Assembly: GCF_002160145.1 (NCBI RefSeq)
Contig: NZ_NFKA01000020.1
Span: 1 to 63,088, forward strand
DNA: 63,088 bases
Direction of reading: 5' to 3'
DNA from: Gemmiger sp. An194
Lineage (GTDB): Bacteria; Bacillota; Clostridia; Oscillospirales; Ruminococcaceae
This document shows positions 1 to 8,401 of the stretch, piece by piece (the first letter of the stretch is position 1; each line of letters opens with the position of its first letter). Below the pieces are notes generated by a model, which was not told the origin of the DNA, made no database searches, and worked only from the letters and a program-made list of their open reading frames with translations. A program made the position numbers and the translations under genes.

Positions 1-162
<162 letters not shown>

Positions 163-269
163 GAGCGGCGGCTGCATGAAAACCGTGAGTCTTTTTTCTT
201 CGCTTTGCTTTTGGCAAAGCGAGGCCCGCTCCGGGGCGTTTTTGCCTGCGCAAAAACGCTGATCCCTCC
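163..269. repeat. Hairpin-rich segment between two copies of the gltA tail
   Basis: This non-coding stretch holds two perfect inverted repeats. One has arms CGCTTTGC and GCAAAGCG (201-208 and 214-221); the other has arms CGTTTTTGC and GCAAAAACG (237-245 and 250-258, loop CTGC). It separates the live gltA 3' end from a displaced copy of the same codons. The structure suggests a small non-autonomous palindromic element or its remnant. Identity with any known repeat family could not be tested. Confidence 0.45.
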
Positions 270-323
270 GCTAAGCATGCCGCCAAGGCCATTGACGAGT
301 ACATCAAGAGCAAGAACAAGTAA
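270..323 (+). pseudogene. Displaced duplicate of the gltA C-terminal codons
   Basis: Reading from 270 gives [17 protein letters not shown] followed by TAA, a near copy of the [14 protein letters not shown] tail that ends at 162. The two DNA versions differ almost only at third codon positions. The downstream copy uses the GCC/AAG/GAG/ATC codons favoured throughout the window, while the in-frame tail of the gene uses GCG/GCA/AAA/GAA/ATT. It has no start codon or ribosome site and is read as a leftover gene end, not a gene. Confidence 0.6.
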
Positions 324-353
324 GATATTCCCAAAACAGCCATTGTAATAGAA

Positions 354-400
354 GCCGAAGGCCCCGTGGTTCCAGTTGGAACCCGGGGCCTTCGGCGTTT
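354..400. terminator. Terminator-like hairpin between convergent gltA and tspO
   Basis: A 13-bp perfect stem (GCCGAAGGCCCCG with CGGGGCCTTCGGC) encloses a second stem GGTTCC/GGAACC. It sits between two convergent genes and can serve both. The flanking T-tracts are short, so termination strength is uncertain. Confidence 0.65.
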
Positions 401-419
401 GTCTGTTCAGAATGATTGT

Positions 420-899
420 TCAGCGGTTCAAAATCCATACCGCGCCGTTCAGGTAGCCAGCGAAGAGCAGCCACAGCAGATAGGGAACCTGCAGCCAGGA
501 GGCTGCGGGGCTTACGGAGTAGAACCGCAGCGCCATGAGAAGCACTGCCAGGAAGAGGGCAACCAGGCAGATCAGCGCCCCCAGCGGATTATTCCAGCCA
601 AAGAACAGGATGCTCCAGAAGAAGTTCAGGATCAGCTGGAAGCCCCAAAGCCGAAGCGTGGGCACCCGGTCCTGAGTGCTTTTGTTCCAGACCAGCGCCA
701 TGCCGATGCCCATCAGGATGTACAGGATGGTCCAGGCGATGGGGAACACGTAGCCGGGAGGAGTGAGAGGGGATTTAAGCAAAGTGGGATAGACATTTTC
801 CAGCCCATACCGGGTGAGTGTGCTGGAAAGCCAGCCGGTGCCAAGGGCAATGGCCGGGAAGAGTGCAAAGGGGAGGGCGCGGGAAAGCCGCTGTTTCAT
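420..899 (-). CDS. tspO: TspO/MBR family tryptophan-rich membrane protein
   Basis: The 159-residue protein starts at an ATG preceded by AAAGGCGG. It has five hydrophobic segments and the family hallmarks PPGYVFPIAWTILYILMGI near residues 45-63, WNKS after helix 2, LNFFWSILFFG in helix 3 and a conserved WxLNGAVWILNR-type end. TspO proteins are five-helix membrane proteins that bind porphyrins, cholesterol or similar ligands and are tied to tetrapyrrole and stress responses. Length is normal for the family. It stands alone, convergent with gltA and downstream of a TetR gene on the same strand, which may or may not control it. Confidence 0.92.
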   Translation of the reverse strand: MKQRLSRALPFALFPAIALGTGWLSSTLTRYGLENVYPTLLKSPLTPPGYVFPIAWTILYILMGIGMALVWNKSTQDRVPTLRLWGFQLILNFFWSILFFGWNNPLGALICLVALFLAVLLMALRFYSVSPAASWLQVPYLLWLLFAGYLNGAVWILNR

Positions 900-1105
900 A
901 ACGATACCGCCTTTCAGTGGAGGATGTCCGGGCAAAATGCAGCGCCGGTATTCCTAGTATATGCGGAAGAATCCCCCGGGGCGATCTTGCTCTTGGAGGT
1001 TACTCTCATCATACAGCGTTTGGAGCCGAAAGACGGTTGTGGAAACAACAGAGAAAAAAGAAAACGTGACGCTTTGTGTGAAAAGCAGCACGTTTTGAAA
1101 AGCAA

Positions 1106-1612
1106 TCATTTGCCGGAAACCGAGTCCATCAGCTGGAACACCTCTTCCGGTGTTTCGGTGAAGTCGTTTTCGATCATAGTGCGCACCAGACCGTAGATCA
1201 GAAAAGCCATACCGTTGCGGTGATAGCGTAGGCTGGGGGGAGTGCCCACGTCCGGGCCCAGTACCTCCAGGAACATCTCCTCAAGCACACCCAGCATCTG
1301 CTTTTGCCGAAGGCTGCGCAGCAGGGGCCGTTGGCCGTAGATGTAGATGATCAGATATCGGCCGGGGGAGTCCAGCAGGTCCCGCCGGTCCGGCAAAGAG
1401 GATGCATAGCGAATCCAGCGGGAGCGCAGATAGTATCCGACCACCTCTTCGATGGAATCGAAATTCCGGTAAAAGGCATTCCGGGAAACTCCGGCCTGGC
1501 GGCACAAAAGACTCACCGAAAGATCGGCATCCAGCAGCAGAAGGTCTACCGCAGCATTGGCGATGGAATCCTTGGTCTGCTGGCAGATTTCACTGTTGCG
1601 GGCGTTGGGCAT
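1106..1612 (-). CDS. TetR/AcrR family transcriptional regulator
   Basis: The 168-residue protein starts at an ATG with GGAGG seven bases upstream. An N-terminal helix-turn-helix domain occupies roughly residues 10-55, with the TetR signature LLCRQAGVSRNAFYRNFDSIEEVV (given here as the pattern xxxGVSxxAFYxxFxSxEE). The remaining helices form the ligand-binding part. It represses its targets in the absence of an inducer, by family analogy. A perfect palindrome overlaps its own promoter, arguing for autorepression. The next gene downstream is tspO after a gap of about 200 bases, a possible second target. Ligand unknown. Confidence 0.9.
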   Translation of the reverse strand: MPNARNSEICQQTKDSIANAAVDLLLLDADLSVSLLCRQAGVSRNAFYRNFDSIEEVVGYYLRSRWIRYASSLPDRRDLLDSPGRYLIIYIYGQRPLLRSLRQKQMLGVLEEMFLEVLGPDVGTPPSLRYHRNGMAFLIYGLVRTMIENDFTETPEEVFQLMDSVSGK

Positions 1613-1672
1613 AACGGGCCTCCATAAGCATAGAAAGCTTCGGGCGAACCCCACGGTTTGCCCTGCCTGTCT

Positions 1673-1701
1673 ATTCTATAACGTAACAACTGTTACGTCA
1701 A
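1673..1701 (-). promoter_or_regulatory. TetR-gene promoter with an operator in its spacer
   Basis: On the minus strand TTGACG (1696-1701) and TAGAAT (1673-1678) are 17 bases apart. The spacer region is filled by the perfect inverted repeat ACGTAAC-AACT-GTTACGT (1681-1698). A repressor bound there would occlude RNA polymerase, which fits autorepression by the TetR protein encoded just downstream. Confidence 0.8.
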
Positions 1702-1847
1702 GTGTTGAAAAGTTGTTTATCTTGTTAAAGCGTTGGAGAAAAATGGAAATTTTGCGGCGAAGACTTAAAAAAGAGGCAAGTCTGTAAGGAAAAGGTAAGC
1801 TAAAAGTCAAAAGGGTCCGACGGTTTTGAAGCGGAGAGGGAGCAAGG

Positions 1848-1876
1848 TTGACAGCCGCAGGCCCATGGGGCATACT
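1848..1876 (+). promoter_or_regulatory. Putative sigma-A promoter for the TIM-barrel gene
   Basis: TTGACA (1848-1853) is followed after 17 bases by CATACT (1871-1876), about 80 bases before the start of the downstream gene. The -35 is perfect and the -10 matches 4 of 6. Nothing else was recognised between the divergent TetR promoter and this gene. Confidence 0.55.
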
Positions 1877-1957
1877 TAAAGCAAACAGCCGGAAGTATTT
1901 CCCGGCGAATCATCAGCCGCCCCGGCTAAGACAGGCGGCGGAATGGAGCGTATCATT

Positions 1958-2896
1958 ATGACAAAACGTGTGTTGGACCTGCTTCCGGCGGAGCTCGCCT
2001 CCCTGAACGCAAAGGAGCTGCTGCAGGCAGTGGCAGGCAGCGAGGGCCGGGTGCTTGCAGCCGAGACCATCGGCATCACCCCGCCGCTGCTCAGCGATGT
2101 GACCAATGCGGAGTTCGCCGCTTCCATGGGTGCGGACCTGCTGCTTTTGAATATGTTCGATGTGTGGGAGCCCCGCATCGTGGGCCTGCCCGAGACCCGG
2201 CCCGAGGACGTGGTGCGCCGGGTGAAGGAACTCACCGGCCGGATGATCGGCATCAATCTGGAGCCGGTGGACCCGGCCGTGTGCGCCCAGAATGAGGAGA
2301 CCATCTGGGCCATGAGCCGGGGCCGTTACGCCACGGCGGAAAACGCCCAGCGGGCCATGGAGATGGGCGTGGACCTGATCGTGCTCACCGGCAACCCGGG
2401 CAACGGCGTGAGCAACGAGGCCATCGTGCATTCGCTGGAAAGCATCCGCGCCCAGGTGGGTGACGGCATCGTGCTGGCGGCGGGCAAGATGCACGCTTCC
2501 GGCGTTGTGGGCGAGGGTGGTGAGAACATCATCACCAAAGCGGATGTGGATGCCTTCAGCAAGGCTGGGGCGGACATCATCCTGCTGCCCGCGCCCGGCA
2601 CTGTGCCCGGCATCACCACCGAGTATGTGCGTGGTCTGGTCAGCTATGCCCACAGCCTTGGCCGCCTGACCATCACAGCCATCGGTACCTCGCAGGAGGG
2701 AGCGGACACCGCCACCATCCGTCAGATCGCTCTGGAGTGCAAGATGACCGGCACCGACATCCACCACATCGGTGATTCCGGCTATGTGGGCATGGCCCTG
2801 CCGGAAAATATCATGGCCTACAGTGTAGCCATTCGCGGCATCCGTCACACCTACCGGCGCATGGCGGCCTCGCTGGCCCGCAAGCCCAAGGGATAA
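1958..2896 (+). CDS. TIM-barrel protein of the DUF7916 / PEP-phosphonomutase-like type
   Basis: The 312-residue protein starts at ATG with GGAG upstream; an ATG 15 bases earlier is less well placed. It reads as a single beta/alpha barrel: LAAETIG near the start, ADLLLLNMFDV, GINLEPVD, GVDLIVLTGNPGNGVSN, VLAAGKMH, GADIILLPAPGTVPGIT and TGTDIHHIGDSGY occur at successive strand ends. Close relatives are often labelled haloacid dehalogenase-like hydrolase, but no HAD DxDx motif is visible. Substrate unknown. It is monocistronic, with its own promoter and a strong terminator. Confidence 0.6.
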   Translation: MTKRVLDLLPAELASLNAKELLQAVAGSEGRVLAAETIGITPPLLSDVTNAEFAASMGADLLLLNMFDVWEPRIVGLPETRPEDVVRRVKELTGRMIGINLEPVDPAVCAQNEETIWAMSRGRYATAENAQRAMEMGVDLIVLTGNPGNGVSNEAIVHSLESIRAQVGDGIVLAAGKMHASGVVGEGGENIITKADVDAFSKAGADIILLPAPGTVPGITTEYVRGLVSYAHSLGRLTITAIGTSQEGADTATIRQIALECKMTGTDIHHIGDSGYVGMALPENIMAYSVAIRGIRHTYRRMAASLARKPKG

Positions 2897-2915
2897 ACGA
2901 AGCGGTTTCAAAAGC

Positions 2916-2953
2916 AATGCCCCGGCTCTTTGCGAAGAGCCGGGGCATTTTTG
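2916..2953. terminator. Bidirectional intrinsic terminator
   Basis: A 14-bp stem ATGCCCCGGCTCTT / AAGAGCCGGGGCAT with a four-base loop is followed by a T-run on the plus strand and lies between convergent genes. Confidence 0.85.
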
Positions 2954-2966
2954 CGAAAAACGCGGC

Positions 2967-4073
2967 TTATTCCTCAAACAGGTCCAGCAGATAGCCGTAG
3001 CCTTCCGCTTCCATCTTTGCGTAGGGGACAAAGCGCAGGGATGCGCTGTTGATGCAGTACCGCACCCCGTTGGGAGACTCGGGGTCCCCGGTGAACACGT
3101 GGCCCAGGTGGGAATCGCCGGAGCGGCTGCGCACCTCGGTGCGGTGCATGCCGTGGCTGTCGTCCGGCAGTTCCACCACAGCGGGCTCTTCAATGGGCTT
3201 GGAAAAAGCGGGCCAGCCGCAGCCGCTCTCGAATTTATCGGTGGAGGAGAACAGCGGCTCACCGGTGACCACATCCACATAAATGCCTTTTTCAAACTGG
3301 TTCCAAAATTCGTTGGCAAAGGGACGCTCGGTGCCGTTTTGCTGGGTGACCCGGTACTGCTCACTGGTCAGCTTGTCCCGAATGGCTTCCGCCGCGGGCT
3401 TCTGGTAATCGCCCGGATCGATGCGCAGGCTGGAAAACAGCTTCATTTCCGCAAGGGGGATGTGGCAGTAGCCGTCGGGGTTCTTTTCCAGATAATCCTG
3501 ATGATATTCCTCGGCGGGGTAGAAGTTCACCAGCGGGCCGATCTCCACCTTGAACAGACGGCTGCGGCTGCGCTCGATCTCCGCGATGCGCTCCACCGTC
3601 TCCTTCGCCGTGTCGTTTGTGTAGTAAACGCCGGTCTGGTACTGGGTGCCCACATCGTTGCCCTGCCGGTTTTCCACGGTGGGGTCGATCACATAGAAGT
3701 ACGCCAGCAGCAGTGCGTCCAGGCTTACCTGCTCCGGGTCGTATTCCACCCGCACCGTTTCCCGGAAGCCGGTTTTCCCGGTACATACGGTGGGGTAGTT
3801 GGCATCGGCCTCGCCGGAACCGTTGGCGTAGCCGCTTTTGGCATCGATCACGCCGGGGATGGACTGCATCAGCTGTTCAATGCCCCAGAAGCAGCCTCCG
3901 GCCAGATAAATCACATTTTCGGTGGATTCCATCTTCATAACCTCCTGTTCCGGTTCGCTTTGAGGCGAACCATTCTCACTGCCTGCGGGCTGCACGGCAG
4001 CGTCCTTTGGGCGGCCGCAGCCGCTCAGCAGCATTGCCGCCGCAAGCAGGCTTGCCAATATTGTTCGGTGCAT
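2967..4073 (-). CDS. msrAB: Lipoprotein peptide methionine sulfoxide reductase MsrA-MsrB fusion
   Basis: The 368-residue protein starts at an ATG with GGAAAGGAG upstream. Residues 1-20 form a lipoprotein signal with lipobox LLSGC. An MsrA domain follows with catalytic GGCFWG and EYHQDYL, then an MsrB domain with [16 protein letters not shown] and the catalytic [11 protein letters not shown]. MsrA reduces S- and MsrB R-methionine sulfoxide. The MsrB part lacks the two CxxC zinc motifs (VDVVTG replaces one) and so belongs to the zinc-free form, with the Cys of SGCGW as likely resolving residue. Surface anchoring implies repair of extracytoplasmic proteins. Confidence 0.95.
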   Translation of the reverse strand: MHRTILASLLAAAMLLSGCGRPKDAAVQPAGSENGSPQSEPEQEVMKMESTENVIYLAGGCFWGIEQLMQSIPGVIDAKSGYANGSGEADANYPTVCTGKTGFRETVRVEYDPEQVSLDALLLAYFYVIDPTVENRQGNDVGTQYQTGVYYTNDTAKETVERIAEIERSRSRLFKVEIGPLVNFYPAEEYHQDYLEKNPDGYCHIPLAEMKLFSSLRIDPGDYQKPAAEAIRDKLTSEQYRVTQQNGTERPFANEFWNQFEKGIYVDVVTGEPLFSSTDKFESGCGWPAFSKPIEEPAVVELPDDSHGMHRTEVRSRSGDSHLGHVFTGDPESPNGVRYCINSASLRFVPYAKMEAEGYGYLLDLFEE

Positions 4074-4146
4074 GGCGGGGTCTCCTTTCCTTCCGGTTCG
4101 GCCGGGAGCGGGATACACCGGCCGCGATGCCGGGATGAATGACTTA

Positions 4147-4152
4147 ATTATA
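4147..4152 (-). promoter_or_regulatory. Candidate -10 box for msrAB
   Basis: A perfect TATAAT on the minus strand lies about 75 bases upstream of the msrAB start, but no good -35 is seen at the right spacing, so the assignment is tentative. Confidence 0.4.
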
Positions 4153-4242
4153 CTATATAGGTAGGAAAAAGAAAAGCCCACCTTTCGTGCTGTTCGGGCA
4201 GGGCCTGTGCCGAACAGCCGAAAAAGGGGAAAAGTGTTTTGG

Positions 4243-6588
4243 TCAGACCGAACCCCAGAAGCTGTCCAACTGGTCTGCCAGCTGCTCAGGACCGTAGAGC
4301 CAGCGGCAGTGAGCCCAGTGGCTGGGGAAGAGATGACGATATTCCGCCCGGGAAAAGCGGCTGTCGATGAGCAGCACCACGCCTTTATCTTTCGGGGTGC
4401 GGATGACCCGTCCTGCCGCCTGCAGCACCTTATTGAAGCCCGGGTACTGGTAGGCATAGGCAAAGCCGCTGCCCCGGCTCTCTTCAAAATAATCCCGCAG
4501 AATCTCCTGCCGGGGGTTCACCTGGGGCAAGCCCACCCCCACGATGGCGGTGCCGATCAACCGCTCGCCCGCCAGGTCCACACCTTCGCCGAACACACCG
4601 CCCATCACGCTGAAGCCCAGAAGGGTCTCGGCGGCGTCCGGCTGAAAGGCATCCAGAAAATCCTTGCGGGCCTGCTCGTCCATGCCCGGCTGCTGCACCA
4701 GGGTGCGAATCTCGGGGAACAGCTCCTCGAAGCGTTCCAGCACCTGGGTCAGATAGCTGTAGCTGGGGAAAAAGGCCATATAATTGCCGGTGCGTCCCCG
4801 GCACATTTCATAAAGATAGCGGGCCACCGGCTCGATGCTCTGCTGCCGGTCCTTATAACGGGTGCTCACGTCCGCCGCGCAGAACAGGCCCAGATTTTTG
4901 GCGGGGAAGGGACTGGGCAGCGCGGCGCAGCGGGCCTCGGCGCAGCCCAGAATGTCCCGGTAATAATCCATGGGGGACAGGGTGGCGCTGAACAGCACCG
5001 CGCCCCGCCCGCTGGAAAAGCTCTGGTCCAGAAAGGCGCTGGGGTCCAGGCAAAGCTGGCTGATGCGCACATCGGTGCCAAAGGCTGCCGCCTGGGTCAC
5101 ATAGTGGTCATCGTACCGCTCGGCCACCCGCAGGTAACCCCGCAGCTCAAAGTAAAGAGCCAGGATCAGATCGTGGGCGGTACCCTCCCGGTGCTCGGTG
5201 AGCCATTCCTCCATGGGGCCAGTGACCCGACTGATCACCCGGTTCAGGCCGGTATGGGCCTCCTTTTCAAAGAAGGTGCGGTTTTCCCCCTCGTCGCACT
5301 GGCGGCGCAGTTCCACGAACTCGTCGTTCAGCTTGCCCAGAGCAGTTTTCAGCTTGCTTTTACCCTTGCCCAGGGCCTTGCGGGCCTCCAGTACCTGGCT
5401 TTTCAAAAGGCTGGCCGAGTGCATCTCCCGGGCCCGGTCCGGCAGATTGTGGGCCTCGTCCACCAGGAACAGGTAGTCGCCGCCGCTCTCAAAAAAGCGT
5501 TTCAGGCTGACCACCGGGTCGAACAGATAGTTGTAATCCCCCACGATCACATCGCACCAGAGAGACAGGTCCAGCCCCAGCTCGAAGGGGCAGACGGTGA
5601 ACCGCCGGGCCAGGTCCTCCAGCGCAGTGCGGGTGAACTCATTTTCGTCCAGCGCCTGCCACAGAGCATCCCGGATGCGGTCGTAGTAGCCGTTGGCGTA
5701 GGGGCAGGCCTCCGGGGTGCATTCCCGCTGCTCCAGCAGGCAGATGGTGTCCTTGGCGGTGAGGGTAATGCTTTTCAGCGCAAGGTCGGGCTGGCTTTTG
5801 CGCAGCAGGGCCAGCGCATCCTCCGCTGCCTGCCGGGTGGTGGTGCGGGCAGTGAGATAAAACACCCGCTCGCCGCAGCCCTCGCCCATGGCCTTGAGCG
5901 CGGGGAACAGGGTGCTCATGGTTTTGCCGATGCCTGTGGGGGCCTGGCAGAGCAGTCGACCCTTGTCCCGCAGGGTCCGAAATACCGCCCCCGCCAGAGC
6001 ATATTGGCCCGCCCGGTATTCCTCAAAGGGAAACCGCAGTCCACGCAGCGCTTCGCCCCGGTTCACCTGCCAAGCGGCGGCTCGCTTGGCCCAGGGGGCA
6101 TACCGGGCCAGCAGATCCAGCACAAAGTCCTCCAGTTGACGGGCGGTGAATTCCCGGCGGAAATTTACCACCACCTCGTCGTCCACCTGAAAATAGGTCA
6201 GCCGCACTGCGATGTTGTCCAGCCCGTGCTGCCGGGCGTAGATGGCCGCGTATACCTGCCCCTGGGCCCAGTGCACCGGGTTCATGTCCTCGTGGATCTG
6301 GTCGGTGGGGGTGGTCACAGTCTTGATCTCATCCACCACAGTCAGGCCGTCCTCGTCGGTGAAGATGCCGTCTGCCCGGCCATCCACCAGATAGTCCACC
6401 TCATCTACGGTGTATTCCTGATTCAGATAGACCTCGGCCTCGTAGCCGGGCCCGGCCTGCTTTTGCAGCCGCCGGTGGATGCGCGCGCCCTCATTGGCCC
6501 GGTCAAAGCCGGTGAACCGGCTGTCGATGCTGCCGGTCTGCAACAGGAACTCCACCAGCTGCCGCACCGAAAGATGGATTTGTTCCAT
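4243..6588 (-). CDS. DinG/XPD-type iron-sulfur DNA helicase with N-terminal PD-(D/E)XK nuclease domain
   Basis: The 781-residue protein starts at ATG after GAGGGG. Residues about 1-170 form a Cas4/RecB-like nuclease fold with VDGRADGIF and VVDEIKT, giving the D...ExK signature. A superfamily 2 helicase follows: QAPTGIGKT (Walker A), FYLTARTT, four cysteines around [13 protein letters not shown] and TVCPFELG for an iron-sulfur cluster, LVDEAHNL (DEAH box), FSATLSP and a [14 protein letters not shown] motif VI. Such proteins unwind DNA 5' to 3' in repair. The fused nuclease suggests it also processes ends. It is followed on the same strand by no close partner and preceded by a P-loop ATPase gene. 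Confidence 0.88.
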   Translation of the reverse strand: MEQIHLSVRQLVEFLLQTGSIDSRFTGFDRANEGARIHRRLQKQAGPGYEAEVYLNQEYTVDEVDYLVDGRADGIFTDEDGLTVVDEIKTVTTPTDQIHEDMNPVHWAQGQVYAAIYARQHGLDNIAVRLTYFQVDDEVVVNFRREFTARQLEDFVLDLLARYAPWAKRAAAWQVNRGEALRGLRFPFEEYRAGQYALAGAVFRTLRDKGRLLCQAPTGIGKTMSTLFPALKAMGEGCGERVFYLTARTTTRQAAEDALALLRKSQPDLALKSITLTAKDTICLLEQRECTPEACPYANGYYDRIRDALWQALDENEFTRTALEDLARRFTVCPFELGLDLSLWCDVIVGDYNYLFDPVVSLKRFFESGGDYLFLVDEAHNLPDRAREMHSASLLKSQVLEARKALGKGKSKLKTALGKLNDEFVELRRQCDEGENRTFFEKEAHTGLNRVISRVTGPMEEWLTEHREGTAHDLILALYFELRGYLRVAERYDDHYVTQAAAFGTDVRISQLCLDPSAFLDQSFSSGRGAVLFSATLSPMDYYRDILGCAEARCAALPSPFPAKNLGLFCAADVSTRYKDRQQSIEPVARYLYEMCRGRTGNYMAFFPSYSYLTQVLERFEELFPEIRTLVQQPGMDEQARKDFLDAFQPDAAETLLGFSVMGGVFGEGVDLAGERLIGTAIVGVGLPQVNPRQEILRDYFEESRGSGFAYAYQYPGFNKVLQAAGRVIRTPKDKGVVLLIDSRFSRAEYRHLFPSHWAHCRWLYGPEQLADQLDSFWGSV

Positions 6589-6647
6589 GAAAAATGCCCC
6601 TCTCGCGATACACATTGAATCCATTGTATCACAAAAGGGGCGCCCGG

Positions 6648-7727
6648 TCACGCAAACAGGGTTTTGGTCAGCTGTTCGGCAATTTCATCCAGCCGGGAGA
6701 AATCTGCCGCCGTGCGGTAGAAGCTCTCCAGCTCGTCGTGGCTGGCCTTGGCCTGCCGCTGGGCCGCGCTGGCCAGCTCCAGCAGCTCAGCCGCCGCCCG
6801 CCGGTCAAACCGCAGCCGCGCCCGCTGACTGCGCAGCCCGCCCTTTTCCAGAAAGCGGGTGCAGTGTACGTTCCGGCAGCCCTCCAGCGCCATGGGGTGC
6901 CAGGAGCTGCCCGTCAAAAAGGCAAACTTCAGCTCCGGGATGAACAGATGGTCGATTACACCTTCCCGCAGCGGGCAGGGGCAGGTGATGATTGCGTAGC
7001 CCCGCTCCAGTGCCATTTCCCGCAGAAGCGCCAGAGCCAGCGGAGCTGCCGCACCCTGCTCGTCGTGCAGCACGATGGCTTCGCTGGCCAGCGTTTCCAC
7101 CGTGTTCAAAAAGACCATCCGACCCTTGGGCGTCACAGCGCTTAAAAGCCGGATGCGCTCGCTGCCGGGTCGGCCGGTGTGGGGCAGCCTGCGGGCGCCC
7201 AGCCGCCTGGCCCAGCCCAACAGCTTTTCCTGGTTCACCAGCGGCGCGGTCAGACGGCGGCTGTCCTCCAACAGGGCGGCTGCCGCCTGGATGGACCGGC
7301 CCGCCTGGTCCTGCAATGCCTTGCACCGGTGGAACAGGGCCACGATCTCGCCCCGGTGAGCGGTCAGATAATCGTTGTCCAGCACATGGTGCAGGTCCAC
7401 CACCTTCTGCACCGCGCCGGGGTAGGTGGGCTCCACCACATGGGGCGCGGTGGCATCGATGATGGCCGCCCGGGGCCGGGAGAAGATCACGCCATCCAGA
7501 CTGTCCGGGTCGGAGGAGCAGTGGATGCGCTCCACCGGCAGGGGGCTTGCCTGAGCCAGACGGGTCATCAGGGTGCTCTTGCCGCAGCCGGGGCCTGCCT
7601 TGATCAGATACAGCGGAACCTGCTCCTGTGTGTCCAGCCAGTCAAAGTAGCCTTGAAAGCCCTTCGGTCCCAGAGCACCCATAAAGAAATCCACGCTGTT
7701 TGCCATGGAATTTACACTCGTTTTCAT
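6648..7727 (-). CDS. P-loop ATPase of the PRK06851 type
   Basis: The 359-residue protein contains IKAGPGCGKSTLM (Walker A, near residue 40), IHCSSDPDSLDGVIF, and IIDATAPHVVEPTYPGAV. A second, degenerate copy of the same fold seems to follow (ITCPCPLREGVIDHLFIPELKFAF). These features match an uncharacterised family widespread in spore-forming Firmicutes. The role is unknown. The start ATG is preceded by GAGGTG. It lies 59 bases upstream of the helicase gene on the same strand and may be cotranscribed with it, but there is no further link. Confidence 0.7.
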   Translation of the reverse strand: MKTSVNSMANSVDFFMGALGPKGFQGYFDWLDTQEQVPLYLIKAGPGCGKSTLMTRLAQASPLPVERIHCSSDPDSLDGVIFSRPRAAIIDATAPHVVEPTYPGAVQKVVDLHHVLDNDYLTAHRGEIVALFHRCKALQDQAGRSIQAAAALLEDSRRLTAPLVNQEKLLGWARRLGARRLPHTGRPGSERIRLLSAVTPKGRMVFLNTVETLASEAIVLHDEQGAAAPLALALLREMALERGYAIITCPCPLREGVIDHLFIPELKFAFLTGSSWHPMALEGCRNVHCTRFLEKGGLRSQRARLRFDRRAAAELLELASAAQRQAKASHDELESFYRTAADFSRLDEIAEQLTKTLFA

Positions 7728-7792
7728 CCTGCAACACCTCGCTTTTTGGCCCATCCTATGCGCAGCACCGGAGGGGTGTGCGGCCGATGGCA

Positions 7793-7821
7793 TTGCAAAG
7801 AGTCTTTTTGACTGGTATAAT
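7793..7821 (+). promoter_or_regulatory. Promoter of the small membrane-protein gene
   Basis: TTGCAA (7793-7798) and a perfect TATAAT (7816-7821) are 17 bases apart, about 60 bases before the downstream ATG. Confidence 0.7.
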
Positions 7822-7882
7822 CAGAAAAAATGATTTGTCGAACCGGTCCGAAGACGGCTGGTTTGCGGAATGAGGTAGATGT

Positions 7883-8206
7883 ATGGATCGAAAAGCAACG
7901 AACATTGTGGCATATATCACGCTGGTGGGCTGGTGCCTGGCCTACTTTGTGGGTGACCGGTACAATTCCCGGTTTCATCTGAACCAGGCGCTGGTTCTGA
8001 ACCTGTTTTTCCTGGTGCTGCGGGTGGCTTCCTCGGTGGCAGGCTGGCTTCTGGGCTGGATTCCGCTGGTGGGCTGGCTCGTGATGCTGGCGCTGAATCT
8101 GGTAAGCCTGGCGGGCTTTGTTCTTTGGATCGTGAGCCTGGTTTATGCTGTGCAGGATAAGGAACAGCCGGTTCCGCTGCTGGGCTACATTCAGCTGCTG
8201 CACTGA
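7883..8206 (+). CDS. DUF4870/Tic20-like small membrane protein
   Basis: The 107-residue protein begins at ATG after AGGTAG. Three or four hydrophobic helices are visible (about residues 8-23, 40-62, 64-84 and 86-98), with RFHLNQALVLNL near residue 30, matching the conserved (F)HxxQA pattern of DUF4870 membrane proteins. The C-terminus is short and polar. No enzymatic motif is present, and its function is unknown. Confidence 0.7.
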   Translation: MDRKATNIVAYITLVGWCLAYFVGDRYNSRFHLNQALVLNLFFLVLRVASSVAGWLLGWIPLVGWLVMLALNLVSLAGFVLWIVSLVYAVQDKEQPVPLLGYIQLLH

Positions 8207-8236
8207 GCAAGGTGAAAAAATCCCGGGAATTCCCAC

Positions 8237-8269
8237 TTGACAAGCAGCCGGGCGGGGTGATATTATAAT
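8237..8269 (+). promoter_or_regulatory. Promoter of the MATE transporter leader
   Basis: A perfect TTGACA (8237-8242) is followed by TATTAT at 8261-8266 (18-base spacing), overlapping a TATAAT at 8264-8269. It would start a leader of roughly 125 bases. Confidence 0.7.
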
Positions 8270-8308
8270 ACCCGCCGAAATGCCGGAGCTTGATTCCGGC
8301 CATTAAAT

Positions 8309-8332
8309 ATGCGAAAAACCGCAGGGCTATAA
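8309..8332 (+). CDS. Candidate leader peptide MRKTAGL upstream of the MATE gene
   Basis: A seven-codon frame ATG...TAA encodes MRKTAGL. Its last codons lie inside the 5' arm of the terminator stem at 8322-8329, the geometry expected for translation-controlled attenuation. Another frame (MPELDSGH, 8280-8306) ends two bases before it. No convincing ribosome site precedes either; GGAG at 8285 lies in a small hairpin. Translation is therefore unproven. Confidence 0.3.
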   Translation: MRKTAGL

Positions 8333-8382
8333 ATTTTCCTGTTTCTGATTCACAAACAGGGGATTGTAGCCCTGTTTTTTTT
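8322..8382 (+). terminator. Leader terminator (attenuator) of the MATE gene
   Basis: The outer stem CAGGGCTA (8322-8329) pairs with TAGCCCTG (8367-8374) and is followed by eight Ts. An inner stem CCTGTTT/AAACAGG sits inside. It ends only 20 bases before the transporter start codon and follows a promoter, so it should terminate transcripts before the gene unless the stem is disrupted. Confidence 0.75.
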
Positions 8383-8401
8383 GTGCCAAGGAGGAACCGG
8401 A

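Noticed and set aside
4207-6618. Plus-strand frame of about 800 codons opposite the helicase gene
   Set aside because: The reverse strand encodes a complete helicase with Walker A, DEAH and iron-sulfur cysteines; the plus frame has no family features.
8275-8382. MATE leader as a known riboswitch (preQ1, guanidine, SAM or similar)
   Set aside because: No consensus core of any class I know is visible; only a terminator and micro-frames can be supported.
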